A stretch of DNA of 64,000 bases from the NCBI RefSeq assembly GCF_019331725.1, contig NZ_JAHBBF010000003.1, positions 1 to 64,000 of the forward strand, written 5' to 3'. The position numbers and the translations under genes are program-made. This DNA is from Bifidobacterium saguinibicoloris (lineage in GTDB: Bacteria; Actinomycetota; Actinomycetes; Actinomycetales; Bifidobacteriaceae). The notes below the pieces were generated by a model that did not search any database, was not told the origin of the DNA, and saw nothing but the letters and a program-made list of their open reading frames with translations. This document shows, in pieces, positions 37,158 through 46,627 of the stretch (the stretch's first letter is position 1; each line of letters starts with the position of its first letter).

Positions 37158-37520
37158 ATGGCTGACGATGGAAGCGCCCCCGCAGGGATTCGAGCATATC
37201 GAGCTTCAGACAACAGACACCGCCAAGCTCCATACTTGCGGCCAGACAGATGTACTCACACTGACCGGCAACATCCTGCCATTCGGTTTCCTGACCATCA
37301 TTATCAGAGGATCGTCCCTGAACACAGAACTCGAATTGCTGATCTGTTGGCTTTCGATTTCCTTCCCGATCAGCATGATGCTTACGTGTTGCAACAGGCC
37401 ATTCTGGAAATCGCCATGCAGACTTCGAAGCTGGAAGAATCCAAGATTGAACTGGAGAGAGCCTTGGCTCTGGCAGAATCCTCTCATGCCTTCCCCATAT
37501 TGGTCAAGGACGGAGCATAA
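37158..37520 (+). pseudogene. gene remnant, family not recognised
   Basis: The last 70 codons (from about 37310) look protein-like: RTRIADLLAFDFLPDQ, then a heptad-like AILEIAMQTSKLEESKIELE helix, ending SSHAFPILVKDGA. The upstream part loses this character, while a different frame looks protein-like (ELQTTDTAKLH, then TDVLTLTGNILPFG), which suggests a frameshift near 37270. There is no ribosome site. Low G+C relative to the neighbours points to acquired DNA. I cannot assign a function; a small intact gene is less likely but possible. Confidence 0.35.
37172..37192 (-). other. tRNA 3'-end-like segment at the island edge
   Basis: Read on the minus strand the segment gives a T-loop-like CTCGAAT, stem CCCTG, acceptor strand CGGGGGC and G. 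The 5' half of the T stem and the rest of a tRNA are missing. It matches the 3' end of tRNA-Leu at the other island edge in only about 15 of 20 positions, so it is not an exact direct repeat of it. Confidence 0.35.
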
Positions 37521-37552
37521 GAAACAATCCCGCTTCCTATTCCAGGTGTCAC

Positions 37553-37585
37553 GGAAGTGCCCGCCCACTTGGCACGGGCACTTCC
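37553..37585 (-). terminator. terminator after the GH3 gene
   Basis: GGAAGTGCCCG and CGGGCACTTCC form an 11-bp stem 20 bp beyond the stop codon; no T run follows. Confidence 0.55.
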
Positions 37586-37604
37586 AACCAGTTTCCTTCG
37601 CGGA

Positions 37605-39593
37605 CTAGTTCACTTGGCTTTTGACCAGCCCGGTTCCGTACGGGAACAGTACCGTGTTGGGATCGATATATTTCTTGGTGATGTTGTTGGCTTCTTTCGG
37701 CCAGGTAGTCGTCAGGTGCCCGCTGAAGTCCCGATCTGCGGACAGCAGCACATCGGCCACACCCTCTCCTTCGGAACCGGGGAACCCGGCCATGACCACC
37801 GCATCCACCTGCTTGAGCTGGTCGGTGATGGTCAGCGCTCGGCCCGTGGTCAGTACCAGGACGATGGGCAGGTTCGGATGCGTTTTGCGGATGCTGGAGA
37901 TCGTATTGATATCCTTCTGCTGCAATGTCAGTTGATCCGCAGTGCGGTCGCCGGCGTATTCCGCGTATGGGCTTTCCCCGGCGACGACGATGGCCGCATC
38001 ATAGTTTCCGGTGAATGAACCGTCTTCCTTGAGATCGACGGTTTGTCCGTTCTCTTTGCCGGCCGTCTTGAGGCCCTCATAGATGGTGGTGCCGCTGGTG
38101 ATGTCGCCAGCCGACCCCTGCCAGGTGATCGTCCATCCGCCGGACTGCATGCCGATGTCGTTGGCGGACGACCCCGCCACGACGATGCGCTTCATGGACG
38201 GCAAGTCGTTCATCAACGTGGAGCCATCATCGGTCGACCTGTTCTTGAGTAGCGTCAATGACTGCGCGACGGCCTCGCGGGCCACGGCGCGATGTGCCTC
38301 GCCGCCGAATTGCGACAGCAGTTCCTTATTTGAATAGGCCAGCTGTGGGTTCTCCAGCAGACCCATCTCATCCTTCACGTTGAGGATACGGGTCACCGCA
38401 TCATCGACGCGCGCCATGGCGATATCCCCGGAGTTCACGCCGTCGATGACGGCCTGGCGTGCCGCGATCCACTTGGGTTGGGTTCCCTCGTGTTCGTCCA
38501 CCATGAGCATGTCTACGCCGGCGTTCACGGCCTTCGCCACTTTCTGGGCGTAGTTCAGGTTGCCCTCGATCTGATCGATGCCGTTGTAGTCGGTTATGAC
38601 GATGCCGGTGAATCCGAGTCCTCGTTTCAGCACGTTGGTGAGCAGGTCGGCGTTGCCGTGGCATTTTACACCGCCGATGGAGTTATAGGAGACCATCACC
38701 GATCTGACGTTCGCGTCCTGGACGGCCGCCCGGTAGGGCACCAGCAGTTCGCTGTCGAGAATCTTCCGGAATGCTTCGCTGTCGTAGTCGAGAGGCACGT
38801 CACCTTGGTTGACGCCGTCTTTGGTGATGCCCTCGCCGATGAAATGCTTCGCGGTGGCGATGGCGGAGTCCGAGCCGGCCAGCCCGCTGCCGCTTTCGCC
38901 CGCCTGCGAGCCTTCGATATAGGCGGCGCCGAGTTTGGCCGAGAGATCTGCGTTCTCACCGTATGCCTCATAGGTGCGGCCCCATCGTTCGTTTTTGGGC
39001 AGTCCCAGCGTGGGCGTGAATACCCAGTTGGAGCCGGTGGCTCGTACCTCGCTTGCCGTGATTGCTCCGATCTGCTTCACGAGTTCGGCGTTCCCGGTTT
39101 GGCCGAGGTTGACGTTGTGCGGGAACAGTGTGGCGTCGGCGACGTTGTTGTGGCCGTGTACCGCGTCCACGCCGTACAGCAGCGGGATGCCGGTCTCGTT
39201 GATGACGGCGTGCTGGTAGGAATCGGCGCGGTTCGCCCAATCGGATGCGCTGTTGCCTGATTCCGGGGCGGCACCGCCGCCGCTCAGTATGGAGCCGATA
39301 TGGTATTCGGCGGCTTGTTGCGGCATGATGTGCCGGGTGTCCGGCTGCATCATCTGACCGACTTTATCTTCCAGGGACATCGAGGCCAGTAATCGTGCGA
39401 CGCGGTCGTTCCGGGCGGTCACCATGGTGGCGGCCGGTTCCGCCTGTGAAGATGCGGGTTTCCGATGCGGGTTTCCGTCGTCGTTTGCCGAGGCCAATGG
39501 CACTGCGGCAAACATCAGCGATGCTGAGATCGCCATCGAAAGCAATGTGGTCGCCACTGCGTTGCGGCGTCGGATACGGTTGTGCATGGTCAT
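37605..39593 (-). CDS. secreted GH3 beta-glucosidase/beta-glucan exohydrolase
   Basis: 662 residues. Signal peptide with a basic start (MTMHNRIRRRN) and a cut near ASA-NDD (about residue 36); no wall anchor, so it is probably released. It has the two-domain GH3 fold: YGVDAVHGHNNV, KHFIGEG, and the nucleophile Asp335 in GIVITDYNGID. The second domain supplies a candidate acid/base Glu in VAGESPYAEYAGDR. The arrangement resembles plant exo-glucanase ExoI and BglX-type enzymes that take glucose from beta-linked glucans. It ends the island on the left; AAGGA precedes the ATG. Confidence 0.92.
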   Translation of the reverse strand: MTMHNRIRRRNAVATTLLSMAISASLMFAAVPLASANDDGNPHRKPASSQAEPAATMVTARNDRVARLLASMSLEDKVGQMMQPDTRHIMPQQAAEYHIGSILSGGGAAPESGNSASDWANRADSYQHAVINETGIPLLYGVDAVHGHNNVADATLFPHNVNLGQTGNAELVKQIGAITASEVRATGSNWVFTPTLGLPKNERWGRTYEAYGENADLSAKLGAAYIEGSQAGESGSGLAGSDSAIATAKHFIGEGITKDGVNQGDVPLDYDSEAFRKILDSELLVPYRAAVQDANVRSVMVSYNSIGGVKCHGNADLLTNVLKRGLGFTGIVITDYNGIDQIEGNLNYAQKVAKAVNAGVDMLMVDEHEGTQPKWIAARQAVIDGVNSGDIAMARVDDAVTRILNVKDEMGLLENPQLAYSNKELLSQFGGEAHRAVAREAVAQSLTLLKNRSTDDGSTLMNDLPSMKRIVVAGSSANDIGMQSGGWTITWQGSAGDITSGTTIYEGLKTAGKENGQTVDLKEDGSFTGNYDAAIVVAGESPYAEYAGDRTADQLTLQQKDINTISSIRKTHPNLPIVLVLTTGRALTITDQLKQVDAVVMAGFPGSEGEGVADVLLSADRDFSGHLTTTWPKEANNITKKYIDPNTVLFPYGTGLVKSQVN

Positions 39594-39665
39594 CCCTTGT
39601 TCCTTATCTATAGAACGTTTGGATATTCATATCGAGTTTGGATGCGGCTCATGGCCGCGGCTGAA

Positions 39666-39715
39666 GGGAACGCCCGGAGACCTGCATTCTTACAGGCCTC
39701 CGGGCGCCCGTTCCC
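39666..39715 (-). terminator. terminator after the GH30 gene
   Basis: GGGAACGCCCGGAGACCTG pairs with CAGGCCTCCGGGCGCCCGTT plus CCC, with two small bulges. It starts four bases past the GH30 stop, so the GH3 gene needs its own promoter. Confidence 0.65.
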
Positions 39716-39718
39716 CTA

Positions 39719-42700
39719 TCAGCGACGGCGGCTGCGGGCGCGCTTGGCTAGCAGAAGCGTCACGCCACCGCAAACGAGTACGAGGGCGACGGCCAAGGCG
39801 ACACCGATGGCCGCGCCAGTCTTGCTCAGCGTTGTGTTCGTCTTGCGATCCGAGGACGCACCGTTGCCGCTGGACGGAATGACTTCCTGTTCCAGCCCGT
39901 CGATGGCCTGTTGGAGGGCGGATTTTGCTGCCTCGACCTGTTCCTTTGTGGCGTTATCCGAGTCAAGGATGGACTTCGCGGCGGCAATAGCCTTATCGAG
40001 GTTCGTCTTTGACGCGGCGGTGAAACGCTTGCCGTCATCTGGCTTCAGCGATTCGGCCTTTTCGACCAGTGCTTCGAGCGCGGACTTGTCGACGGTCGGC
40101 TTGGTGGGCTTGTCCTCCTCCTTCAGTCCGTCGAGCGCGGACTGCAATACCCGTGCCGCGTCGTCAACGGTCTGCTGGGTGGCCGTGCCGTCGGCGGAGA
40201 CTTTGAGCGCGTTGGATAGTGCTTCATCCAGTGCGGCCTTCGATTCGGCGGTGAACTGCTTACCGTCTGCGGGCTTACGGTTCTGAGCCTGTTCGATCAG
40301 CTTGTTGAGCTGGGTCTTGTCCACTGTCGGCGGCGTGGGTTGGTCTGCGCTTTGGAGCGTGAGATTGACGTACCGGTAGTTGACCGCGCCTCCTTTGGCC
40401 ACGATGCGAAGCAGATGTTCGCCTGCGGTGAGTGGGATTTTCTTCAGGCCGGTGGTGGCGTAGCTGTCCCAGCCGTATTGGGGCACGTCCAGCGCGGCCA
40501 GTTCGGTGATTGTGCCGTCCGCTGCGACCTCTTCGATCACGGTCGATGCGCTCTGGTCGTTGGTGGCGGCGTTGAGGCTGAACTGGTAGGTTCCACCCTG
40601 CTTGGCGTTGATGGAGAACTCTTGGTAGGAATTTTCCTCGCCCCATCCGACGTTACGCGTACTGCCGGTTCCTTGCAGACCCCAGGCCTTGTCGTCGGAG
40701 CCGCCAATGATCGCATCGGTGGCGAGTCTCACCTGGCCGGAGGTTCCGGTTGCAGTGCCGACGTCCGTGGCATGGACTTTGGTGAGTCGCAGATCCCAGA
40801 TGCTGGCGTCATCGGCGGTCAGTGCCACGCGCAGCGTCTGCTCGCCTGCGACGAGGCGGATCCGCGTACGTCTTTCTCCGGTGTTCGCCACATCCCAGGT
40901 GTTCGGCAAGCTCACCGATACCGGTTCCAATCCGGAGCCGGAGATCCTGATCGCGTTCGGCACGGCTTTGGCGTTCACCCAGAAGCCGTAGGTCAGCGTA
41001 TAGTCGCCTTCCTCGGCGACGTTCAGCGTGTATTCCGCGTAGTTGCCGTTCTTCTGGTTGTTGCTGAGGCTACCGTTGGAGTCAGAGGTCTTGTCTTCGT
41101 TCAGGGAGACGGTGTCACCACCGACGGCGATGGGCGTTATCGCCTTGGACAGGGTGAGCTTCAGGCTGCGGTAGTTGAGACTGGTCCCCTTGGTGAGCAC
41201 GCGGATGCGGTGTTCGCCCTGGGTCAGCTGCACGGTGGCGGTCTGCGTCTTGTAATTGTCCCAGCCGGTATTCGGCACGTTGAGCTGCGTTAGATCGGTT
41301 GCCGTGGAGCCGTCGATTGTTTGGATGTGTGCAACGGCGCCGTCGGATCCGGTGGCCGCGTCGAGGGTGATGACGTACGTGCCGGTCTTGGCGACGTTCA
41401 CCAGGTAATCCTGATAGGAGTCGACCTCGCCCCATCCGATGTTGCTCGGGTTGGAGCCTTGGATGGCCCATGCCTTGTCGGTGGAACCGTTGATGACATC
41501 TGAGGGTGCCAGTGTAGCCGGGGAATCGGCGTTCGTCTTCACCGCGTTTGCTTTGGCGATGCGGATGTTCCATAGGCTCGCGCCTTCGGCGTTGAGCTCG
41601 AAGCGCAGCGTCTGTCCGCCCGCCTTGAGGTGCAGGCCCGTTTTGTATTCGCCGGTGCCGTTGTACATGTTCGGCAGCGAGATGCTGGCGAGGTTGTCGG
41701 TGGCGAAACCGGTGCCTCCGGAGAGTTTGATGGCGTTCGGTACGGCGCCGTTGTCCCATACTCCGAAGGTGATGGTGTAGTCGCCTTCCTCGGTCACGTT
41801 CAGGTAGTAGTCCTGATAGTCGCCTTTCTTCTGCTTGTCGCTCAGCGATTCGACGCCGCGATATGGCTTGGCGTTCTCGCCGCCAAGCGTCACCTCCTGC
41901 TCGCCGACCGTAATGCCGGAGGGCATGTCGTTGGTGCCGTTGAAGGTCAGATCGGCGGACAAAGCGCCTTGGCCGTCGCTGTCGTCGTATCCGTTCGCTG
42001 CGACCGTCAAGCTGCCGGCGGTGCTGCCGTACAGCGTTTTCCCGGTCCAGTCGAGGGTAAGGGTGATGGTGTGGGCGTCTTTGCGTTCGGCTTTTGTCAG
42101 CGTCGCGTATGCGGCGATATCGCCGGTGAGCGAGACCACACCGTCGTCGGCGACGTGGTCGTTGAAGGTGCCTCCCGTGATGGTCACGTCCACGGATTTG
42201 GCCTGGTAGCCGATCTCGCCTGCGGAGAGCGATTCGGGATCGTTCACTGCGGTGAACGTGACCGGCACACTGATTGCGGTGCCTGCCTTACCGGAGTACT
42301 GGCTGGCATCCACGTTCATCATGGCGGTCATGTCGCTATCGAAGTCGACGTCCGATTCCGTGGTGAAGGTGACGCGCGCCGTGGTATCGTTTACGCGATC
42401 GACGGTGTATGCGATGCCGTGGGGCGCGTTGTCGAACGTCCACTTCGCGGGATCAAACGTCTGGACGAATTGGCCGTCGGCCAGTGTAAGGGTGACGCTT
42501 TTGCCGGTGAGCGATCCTTCGGTCAGTTGCTCCTGTTCGGCCGTGATGGCGTTGCCGATGACCATCGCCGAGAACGATTGCGCGGCGCGGTCGAGCTTGA
42601 TGCGCAGGGCGGCGGTGCCCTTGGCGAGCTGGACAGCGGCCTTTGTCCCGTAGGCGTAGTCGCCGAGCTTGGTCTCCGTGCCATTACCGTCCACGGAGTA

Positions 42701-45169
42701 CAGGCTCACGTCGGCCGTGTTGGTGTCGGCTACGGTACGTACATGCCCGGTGACCACGTCCGTGGTTGTGGTGACGTATGCGGATTCGTGAACGGTGGAG
42801 CCGTTGTCGCGCGACGGTTCTTCAGACTCATCGTCCATGTAAGGCTCGGCGGGATTGGCGGCGTTGCCGCCTTTCTGGTTCGTGCCGTTCTTCGATGAAT
42901 CCTCATCAGGCGTTCCGTCACCGGATTCTTGCCGGGTGGAATCGCCGCCTGTCTCGGTCTTGGAGTCCGCGCCGGCATCGCCCGCATCGGGGACGGCTTC
43001 TGCATCGTTCCCTGAAACGTTCACGCCGGTGCCGCTGACCATGACGTCATAGGTGTCGGTCTTCTGCACGTTCACTGCGTAATCGAGATGATCGCCATCG
43101 GCTATCGCAACGGCCTTGCCGTCGGCGATGCGGACTCCGTCACGATCGGTGTAGTTCGTCGCGTCGAGTCGTCCGGGAATGCTTACGGTGTCCTGTGTCT
43201 TGGTGAAGGCGATGCCGGCATAGTTCACGCCGCCTTCAGGGAAGGCCACGCGTAGAATCTGGATGCCCTTGCCGAGTGTCACCGTGGTCTGGGCGGTGGA
43301 GATGGCGGCGTTGTCGGACGAGTAGTGCGCCGTGCCGAGTTCGTTGCCGCCAGAGGACAGCATGACTGGCGCGTTGCGTGTAGAACCGCTCGCGGCGGAG
43401 AGGGCGTACACCACCTTGTAAGTGCCGGCTCTGCGCACGTTCACCAGGTATTCCACGGTGCTGGTTTTGTCGAGCCCGGTGATGGCGGTGTCGTTTTTGG
43501 TGCCGGCGCCGTCGAGGGTGGCGTCGGCCAAGGTCAGGTCGGCGGTCACGTCCTTCACTTTGGTCTGGTCGATGGGCTGCCACCGGTAGGTGGCGACGTT
43601 CTTGGCCGGCACGCTGGACACGAACTGTGCACCATTGTTGACGACCTTGAATTTCTGTTCCTTGTCGGTTCGGTTGACGACCACCATGGAGACCTCACCG
43701 GTCTTGGGGTTCTTGAACGCCACATTGGTGAGCGTGTCCGGGGAGCCGGCCATACTGTCCACGCGCACGTCTCCCGGGCGGATGTACCGGCCGAACTGGC
43801 TGATAAGGTTCACTTCGGGCGTGTTGATCACGTCATCGGGGTTCTTCGCGTTCTGCACGAATGTGGTGGGATCGGGAGTCCCGACCCAATGATGGGTCTT
43901 ACCTTCGCTGTCGAGCATGGAGACCCAGCTGTTGTAGCTCTGCGAGCCGTTGCGGAACCAGTCGACCATCCAGTTCGCACCGGTGGTGCCCCACCAGGAG
44001 CGTTCAGTCAGGTGGATGGACTTGTCCGGGTTGGCCTGGCTCAGTGCTCCCATCGTGCTGGGGTTGCCGCCGTAAGGATGGAAGGCTATGCCGTCCACGT
44101 TGGCCCAGTCCTCGGGACTTTGCTTCATCTCGCTCACGTAGGAGTCTGCGCCGTCGAAGTTGTGGTCGAACGCCCAGACCTGAACCTGTTTCTCACTATC
44201 ATTCAACACAGTGCTGGCGGCGAGCTGTCTTTTGATGGCGGTGGCGAGCTTGGCTTCCTGCATACCGGTCATGTGGCAACTGGGGTAGTCGATTCCCAAC
44301 AGGGGCTCGTTCTGCAATGTAAGCGCAGAGACTGGGATACCTTCCTTCTGGTATTCCTCAATGTAACGCACCAGGTACTTGGCATAGTCGTCGGTGTAGT
44401 CGCTGTTGAAGTCACCACCCTTGAGCAGCAGATCATTGTCCGCATAGGATGCGCTGGAGCTGGTCGGGGTCTTCATCCACCCTGGCGGGCTCCACGGTGA
44501 GGCGAAGAAGCTGATGTCGACGCCGAGGTTCTTGGCTTCGGATTGGAGCGCATGCACGAAGTCGATGATGTGTTCGTCACGGTCCTTCTGAATACTGAAT
44601 CCAGTGATACCATCGCCGTCCCAATTGGGTTCCGCGCCGTTCAATGTGGCATTCGGGGCGTCGTAGTAGGTGTAGAAGTTCTTGTCGGTAAAGTCGGCGG
44701 CGCCGATAGTCAGTCGGAACGAGGTCAGCCCCATGCCGTTGACCGGGTCGAGCAGCGTCCTGATGAATTCAGCGCGCCTGGATTCGCTCATTTTCCACCA
44801 GTTGCCCACGGTGGAACCATCCACGGAGGTACCGATGCCGGTGATGGTCTGATAGGTTTTCGTGTCGTCCACTGAGATGTCGGTGATGTTCTCATCGGTG
44901 GTATCGGTGACGTTGGTCAGGTCGATGGCATCCTTGGCCGATACTGCATTGCTGACTGTCCAGTTGGGTTTGGATGCGTTCTTATCCGTCAGGTTCCAGA
45001 ACCAGCCTGACTCCTGCGAGTGTTCCGTCGAGGACATCGTGACCTGGACTCCGCTGTTACGGATGACGATGCCAGTATCGGCCGCCAACGCGGCATTCAT
45101 TGGGACCAGCATGGCCATCGAGACCGCAAGTCCCGTCAATGCGAGGCCGATTCGCCTTCGTTGTTTCAT
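39719..45169 (-). CDS. wall-anchored multidomain GH30 glycoside hydrolase
   Basis: About 1,816 residues. Signal peptide (1-29), then a GH30 barrel (to about 480) with acid/base Glu288 in LTLQNEPLLG and nucleophile Glu389 in SIHLTERSWWG. Beta-rich modules follow: several CBM6/35-like domains recur in the later half (VDSYQDYLVNVAKTGTYVI; ENSYQEFSINAKQGGTYQF), plus X2/Ig-like domains around the middle. Next come two FIVAR repeats and a C-terminal sorting signal: LSKTG, hydrophobic helix, RARSRRR. The likely substrate is a beta-glucan (GH30 includes endo-beta-1,6-glucanases), but other GH30 specificities such as beta-1,6-galactan remain open. The ATG at 45169 follows AAGGAG. Confidence 0.9.
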   Translation of the reverse strand: MKQRRRIGLALTGLAVSMAMLVPMNAALAADTGIVIRNSGVQVTMSSTEHSQESGWFWNLTDKNASKPNWTVSNAVSAKDAIDLTNVTDTTDENITDISVDDTKTYQTITGIGTSVDGSTVGNWWKMSESRRAEFIRTLLDPVNGMGLTSFRLTIGAADFTDKNFYTYYDAPNATLNGAEPNWDGDGITGFSIQKDRDEHIIDFVHALQSEAKNLGVDISFFASPWSPPGWMKTPTSSSASYADNDLLLKGGDFNSDYTDDYAKYLVRYIEEYQKEGIPVSALTLQNEPLLGIDYPSCHMTGMQEAKLATAIKRQLAASTVLNDSEKQVQVWAFDHNFDGADSYVSEMKQSPEDWANVDGIAFHPYGGNPSTMGALSQANPDKSIHLTERSWWGTTGANWMVDWFRNGSQSYNSWVSMLDSEGKTHHWVGTPDPTTFVQNAKNPDDVINTPEVNLISQFGRYIRPGDVRVDSMAGSPDTLTNVAFKNPKTGEVSMVVVNRTDKEQKFKVVNNGAQFVSSVPAKNVATYRWQPIDQTKVKDVTADLTLADATLDGAGTKNDTAITGLDKTSTVEYLVNVRRAGTYKVVYALSAASGSTRNAPVMLSSGGNELGTAHYSSDNAAISTAQTTVTLGKGIQILRVAFPEGGVNYAGIAFTKTQDTVSIPGRLDATNYTDRDGVRIADGKAVAIADGDHLDYAVNVQKTDTYDVMVSGTGVNVSGNDAEAVPDAGDAGADSKTETGGDSTRQESGDGTPDEDSSKNGTNQKGGNAANPAEPYMDDESEEPSRDNGSTVHESAYVTTTTDVVTGHVRTVADTNTADVSLYSVDGNGTETKLGDYAYGTKAAVQLAKGTAALRIKLDRAAQSFSAMVIGNAITAEQEQLTEGSLTGKSVTLTLADGQFVQTFDPAKWTFDNAPHGIAYTVDRVNDTTARVTFTTESDVDFDSDMTAMMNVDASQYSGKAGTAISVPVTFTAVNDPESLSAGEIGYQAKSVDVTITGGTFNDHVADDGVVSLTGDIAAYATLTKAERKDAHTITLTLDWTGKTLYGSTAGSLTVAANGYDDSDGQGALSADLTFNGTNDMPSGITVGEQEVTLGGENAKPYRGVESLSDKQKKGDYQDYYLNVTEEGDYTITFGVWDNGAVPNAIKLSGGTGFATDNLASISLPNMYNGTGEYKTGLHLKAGGQTLRFELNAEGASLWNIRIAKANAVKTNADSPATLAPSDVINGSTDKAWAIQGSNPSNIGWGEVDSYQDYLVNVAKTGTYVITLDAATGSDGAVAHIQTIDGSTATDLTQLNVPNTGWDNYKTQTATVQLTQGEHRIRVLTKGTSLNYRSLKLTLSKAITPIAVGGDTVSLNEDKTSDSNGSLSNNQKNGNYAEYTLNVAEEGDYTLTYGFWVNAKAVPNAIRISGSGLEPVSVSLPNTWDVANTGERRTRIRLVAGEQTLRVALTADDASIWDLRLTKVHATDVGTATGTSGQVRLATDAIIGGSDDKAWGLQGTGSTRNVGWGEENSYQEFSINAKQGGTYQFSLNAATNDQSASTVIEEVAADGTITELAALDVPQYGWDSYATTGLKKIPLTAGEHLLRIVAKGGAVNYRYVNLTLQSADQPTPPTVDKTQLNKLIEQAQNRKPADGKQFTAESKAALDEALSNALKVSADGTATQQTVDDAARVLQSALDGLKEEDKPTKPTVDKSALEALVEKAESLKPDDGKRFTAASKTNLDKAIAAAKSILDSDNATKEQVEAAKSALQQAIDGLEQEVIPSSGNGASSDRKTNTTLSKTGAAIGVALAVALVLVCGGVTLLLAKRARSRRR

Positions 45170-45272
45170 CATTCTCCTTCGAACTTCCTGTTTTCCATTG
45201 CGAGTCACGAACACGTCGCCGTTGAAACACTCCAATGTGCGGATGCGTTTCGTCGTCTCACTATGACACGCC

Positions 45273-45288
45273 TTTCATGCGCATGAAA
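45273..45288. promoter_or_regulatory. GntR-type operator, GH30 promoter, site 1
   Basis: TTTCATGCGCATGAAA, a perfect 16-bp palindrome related to ATTCATTCGAATGAAT. It covers the position of the -35 for a -10-like CATAGT on the minus strand (about 45259-45264), so binding would repress. Confidence 0.65.
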
Positions 45289-45294
45289 TTAAAA

Positions 45295-45308
45295 CATTCG
45301 CATGAATA
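45295..45308. promoter_or_regulatory. GntR-type operator, GH30 promoter, site 2
   Basis: CATTCGCATGAATA, an imperfect copy of the island palindrome, 22 bp from site 1 (about two helical turns). Confidence 0.5.
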
Positions 45309-45344
45309 GTGCCACTTTATCGCAAAGCGACCGGAAAGTCAAAA

Positions 45345-45358
45345 TTCATTCGAATGAA
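45345..45358. promoter_or_regulatory. GntR-type operator, GH30 promoter, site 3
   Basis: TTCATTCGAATGAA, perfect palindrome identical to the core of the site before the HAD gene. It lies about 180 bp upstream of the GH30 start codon, where it could support repression by looping. Confidence 0.7.
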
Positions 45359-45498
45359 ATTTGGGCGGATGTCACGCAAGCGACTGACAATATTTCACAG
45401 CAGGCACTGCAGTTGCGCGGTCGTTTGCGTCGCGGAATGCCAGGCACCGACAATACAGGTCACGAGTACAACAACCGTCGTGGCTGCGGATATGAAGA

Positions 45499-45535
45499 CG
45501 GCCGGTACTCCACGCTTATCGTAGAGTACCGGCCG
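45499..45535 (-). terminator. terminator after the ROK gene
   Basis: CGGCCGGTACTC and GAGTACCGGCCG form a perfect 12-bp stem with a 13-bp loop, 28 bp past the ROK stop. Confidence 0.7.
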
Positions 45536-45562
45536 AAAACGGTTCCCGTGAGTATTGGTCAT

Positions 45563-46510
45563 CTAGTCGACTCTCGCCAGATCGGCAGCTCCGATAATGC
45601 CTGCCTTGCCGCCGGCCTTGGCTTCCAGGATGTTGGCGTGCTGGCGGTACATGCTGGCCTGTAGGCATCGGTTGAATGCGGTGCTGGCGGGGCCGAGCAG
45701 CATGCTGCCGACTTCGGCCACGCCTCCGCCGATGACGAAGGTGTCGGGATCCAGCACGGCAGACAGGTTGGCCATGAGCCGGCCGAGCCAGTCGCCTAGG
45801 CGTTCGAACGCTTCGGTGGCGGTGGGGTCCCCCTGTTGGGCGGCATCACGCACCATGGGGCCGATGAGTTTGCTGCGGTCGTATTCGCATGCTTCGAGCA
45901 GGTGCTGTGATTGGTTAGGTAGGCGCCTGGCGGCCGACCATGCGAACCGTTCCAACGCCGAACCGGAGGCGTATTGCTCCGCGCAACCGAACAGGCCGCA
46001 TCCGCAGGCTTCGCCGTCGGGGACCATGACCATGTGGCCGATCTCACCGGCCATGCCGAACGCGCCCCTGGCTAGGTGGCCGTCGACGATGATGGCGCCG
46101 CCGACACCGGTGCCCACGGTGATCATGATCATGTCCTGGGAGTCACGGCCGGCGCCGAAGCGGTATTCTCCCCATCCGGCGGCGTTGGCGTCGTTCTCGA
46201 CGACCACCTTGACCCCGTCTCCGATCAAATCTTCGATGGCATCAGCAAGCGGGTACTGGTTCCATGCCGGCAGGTTCGCCGCGAAGCTGACGGTGCGTCG
46301 GTCGGATGCCACGTTGCCGGCAGCCGAGATGCCGATGGACCTGATGTCGCCCTCGTTTTTGCACCGTTGGTAGATGTCGGCCACGACGGCGTTGATGTCG
46401 GCGGCATCCTCCGGTGTGGGCACGCGCTGCAGGCAGCGGATGTTGCCTTCCTCGTCGCAGATGCCTCCGGCGATCTTTGTGCCGCCGATATCAATGCCGA
46501 GCGTTTCCAT
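45563..46510 (-). CDS. ROK-family sugar kinase (glucokinase-like)
   Basis: 315 residues. The nucleotide loop is DIGGTKIAGG at the N-terminus; the catalytic region reads VVENDANAAGWGEYRFG; the zinc motif is CGCGLFGCAEQYASG. There is no N-terminal helix-turn-helix, so it is a kinase and not a ROK repressor. In this locus it would phosphorylate the free glucose left by the 6-phospho-beta-glucosidase. AAGGAG lies 8-9 nt before the ATG; an in-frame ATG at 46615 has no ribosome site. It follows the pilin-like gene in the same direction with a 117-bp gap. Confidence 0.9.
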   Translation of the reverse strand: METLGIDIGGTKIAGGICDEEGNIRCLQRVPTPEDAADINAVVADIYQRCKNEGDIRSIGISAAGNVASDRRTVSFAANLPAWNQYPLADAIEDLIGDGVKVVVENDANAAGWGEYRFGAGRDSQDMIMITVGTGVGGAIIVDGHLARGAFGMAGEIGHMVMVPDGEACGCGLFGCAEQYASGSALERFAWSAARRLPNQSQHLLEACEYDRSKLIGPMVRDAAQQGDPTATEAFERLGDWLGRLMANLSAVLDPDTFVIGGGVAEVGSMLLGPASTAFNRCLQASMYRQHANILEAKAGGKAGIIGAADLARVD

Positions 46511-46627
46511 GTTGTTTGTCTCCTTGTGGTGTTCGTTGGTTGTGAAAACTGTGGTCGGGGCGCGTATGCCGCCCGGACGTCCCGTTCTCGTCTCTCGTGC
46601 GTGCCGGTACGGCATCCCGAATGCGAA

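Larger units (their letters stand above)
37065..37604. other. island boundary region without an intact gene
   Basis: The sequence changes from core-like to clearly AT-richer within this stretch. It contains a tRNA-3'-end-like segment (37172-37192), a probable gene remnant (37158-37520) and the terminator of the GH3 gene (37553-37585). Confidence 0.5.
45170..45562. other. regulatory region upstream of the GH30 gene
   Basis: No supported gene. It contains three GntR-type palindromes (45273, 45295, 45345), a probable GH30 promoter near 45258-45280 and the ROK gene terminator (45499-45535). The short frames on the plus strand lack ribosome sites. Confidence 0.6.

Noticed and set aside
45302-45664. 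Plus-strand frame of 120 codons upstream of the GH30 gene
   Set aside because: It crosses operators and the ROK terminator, has no ribosome site, and its 3' part is antisense to the ROK gene.
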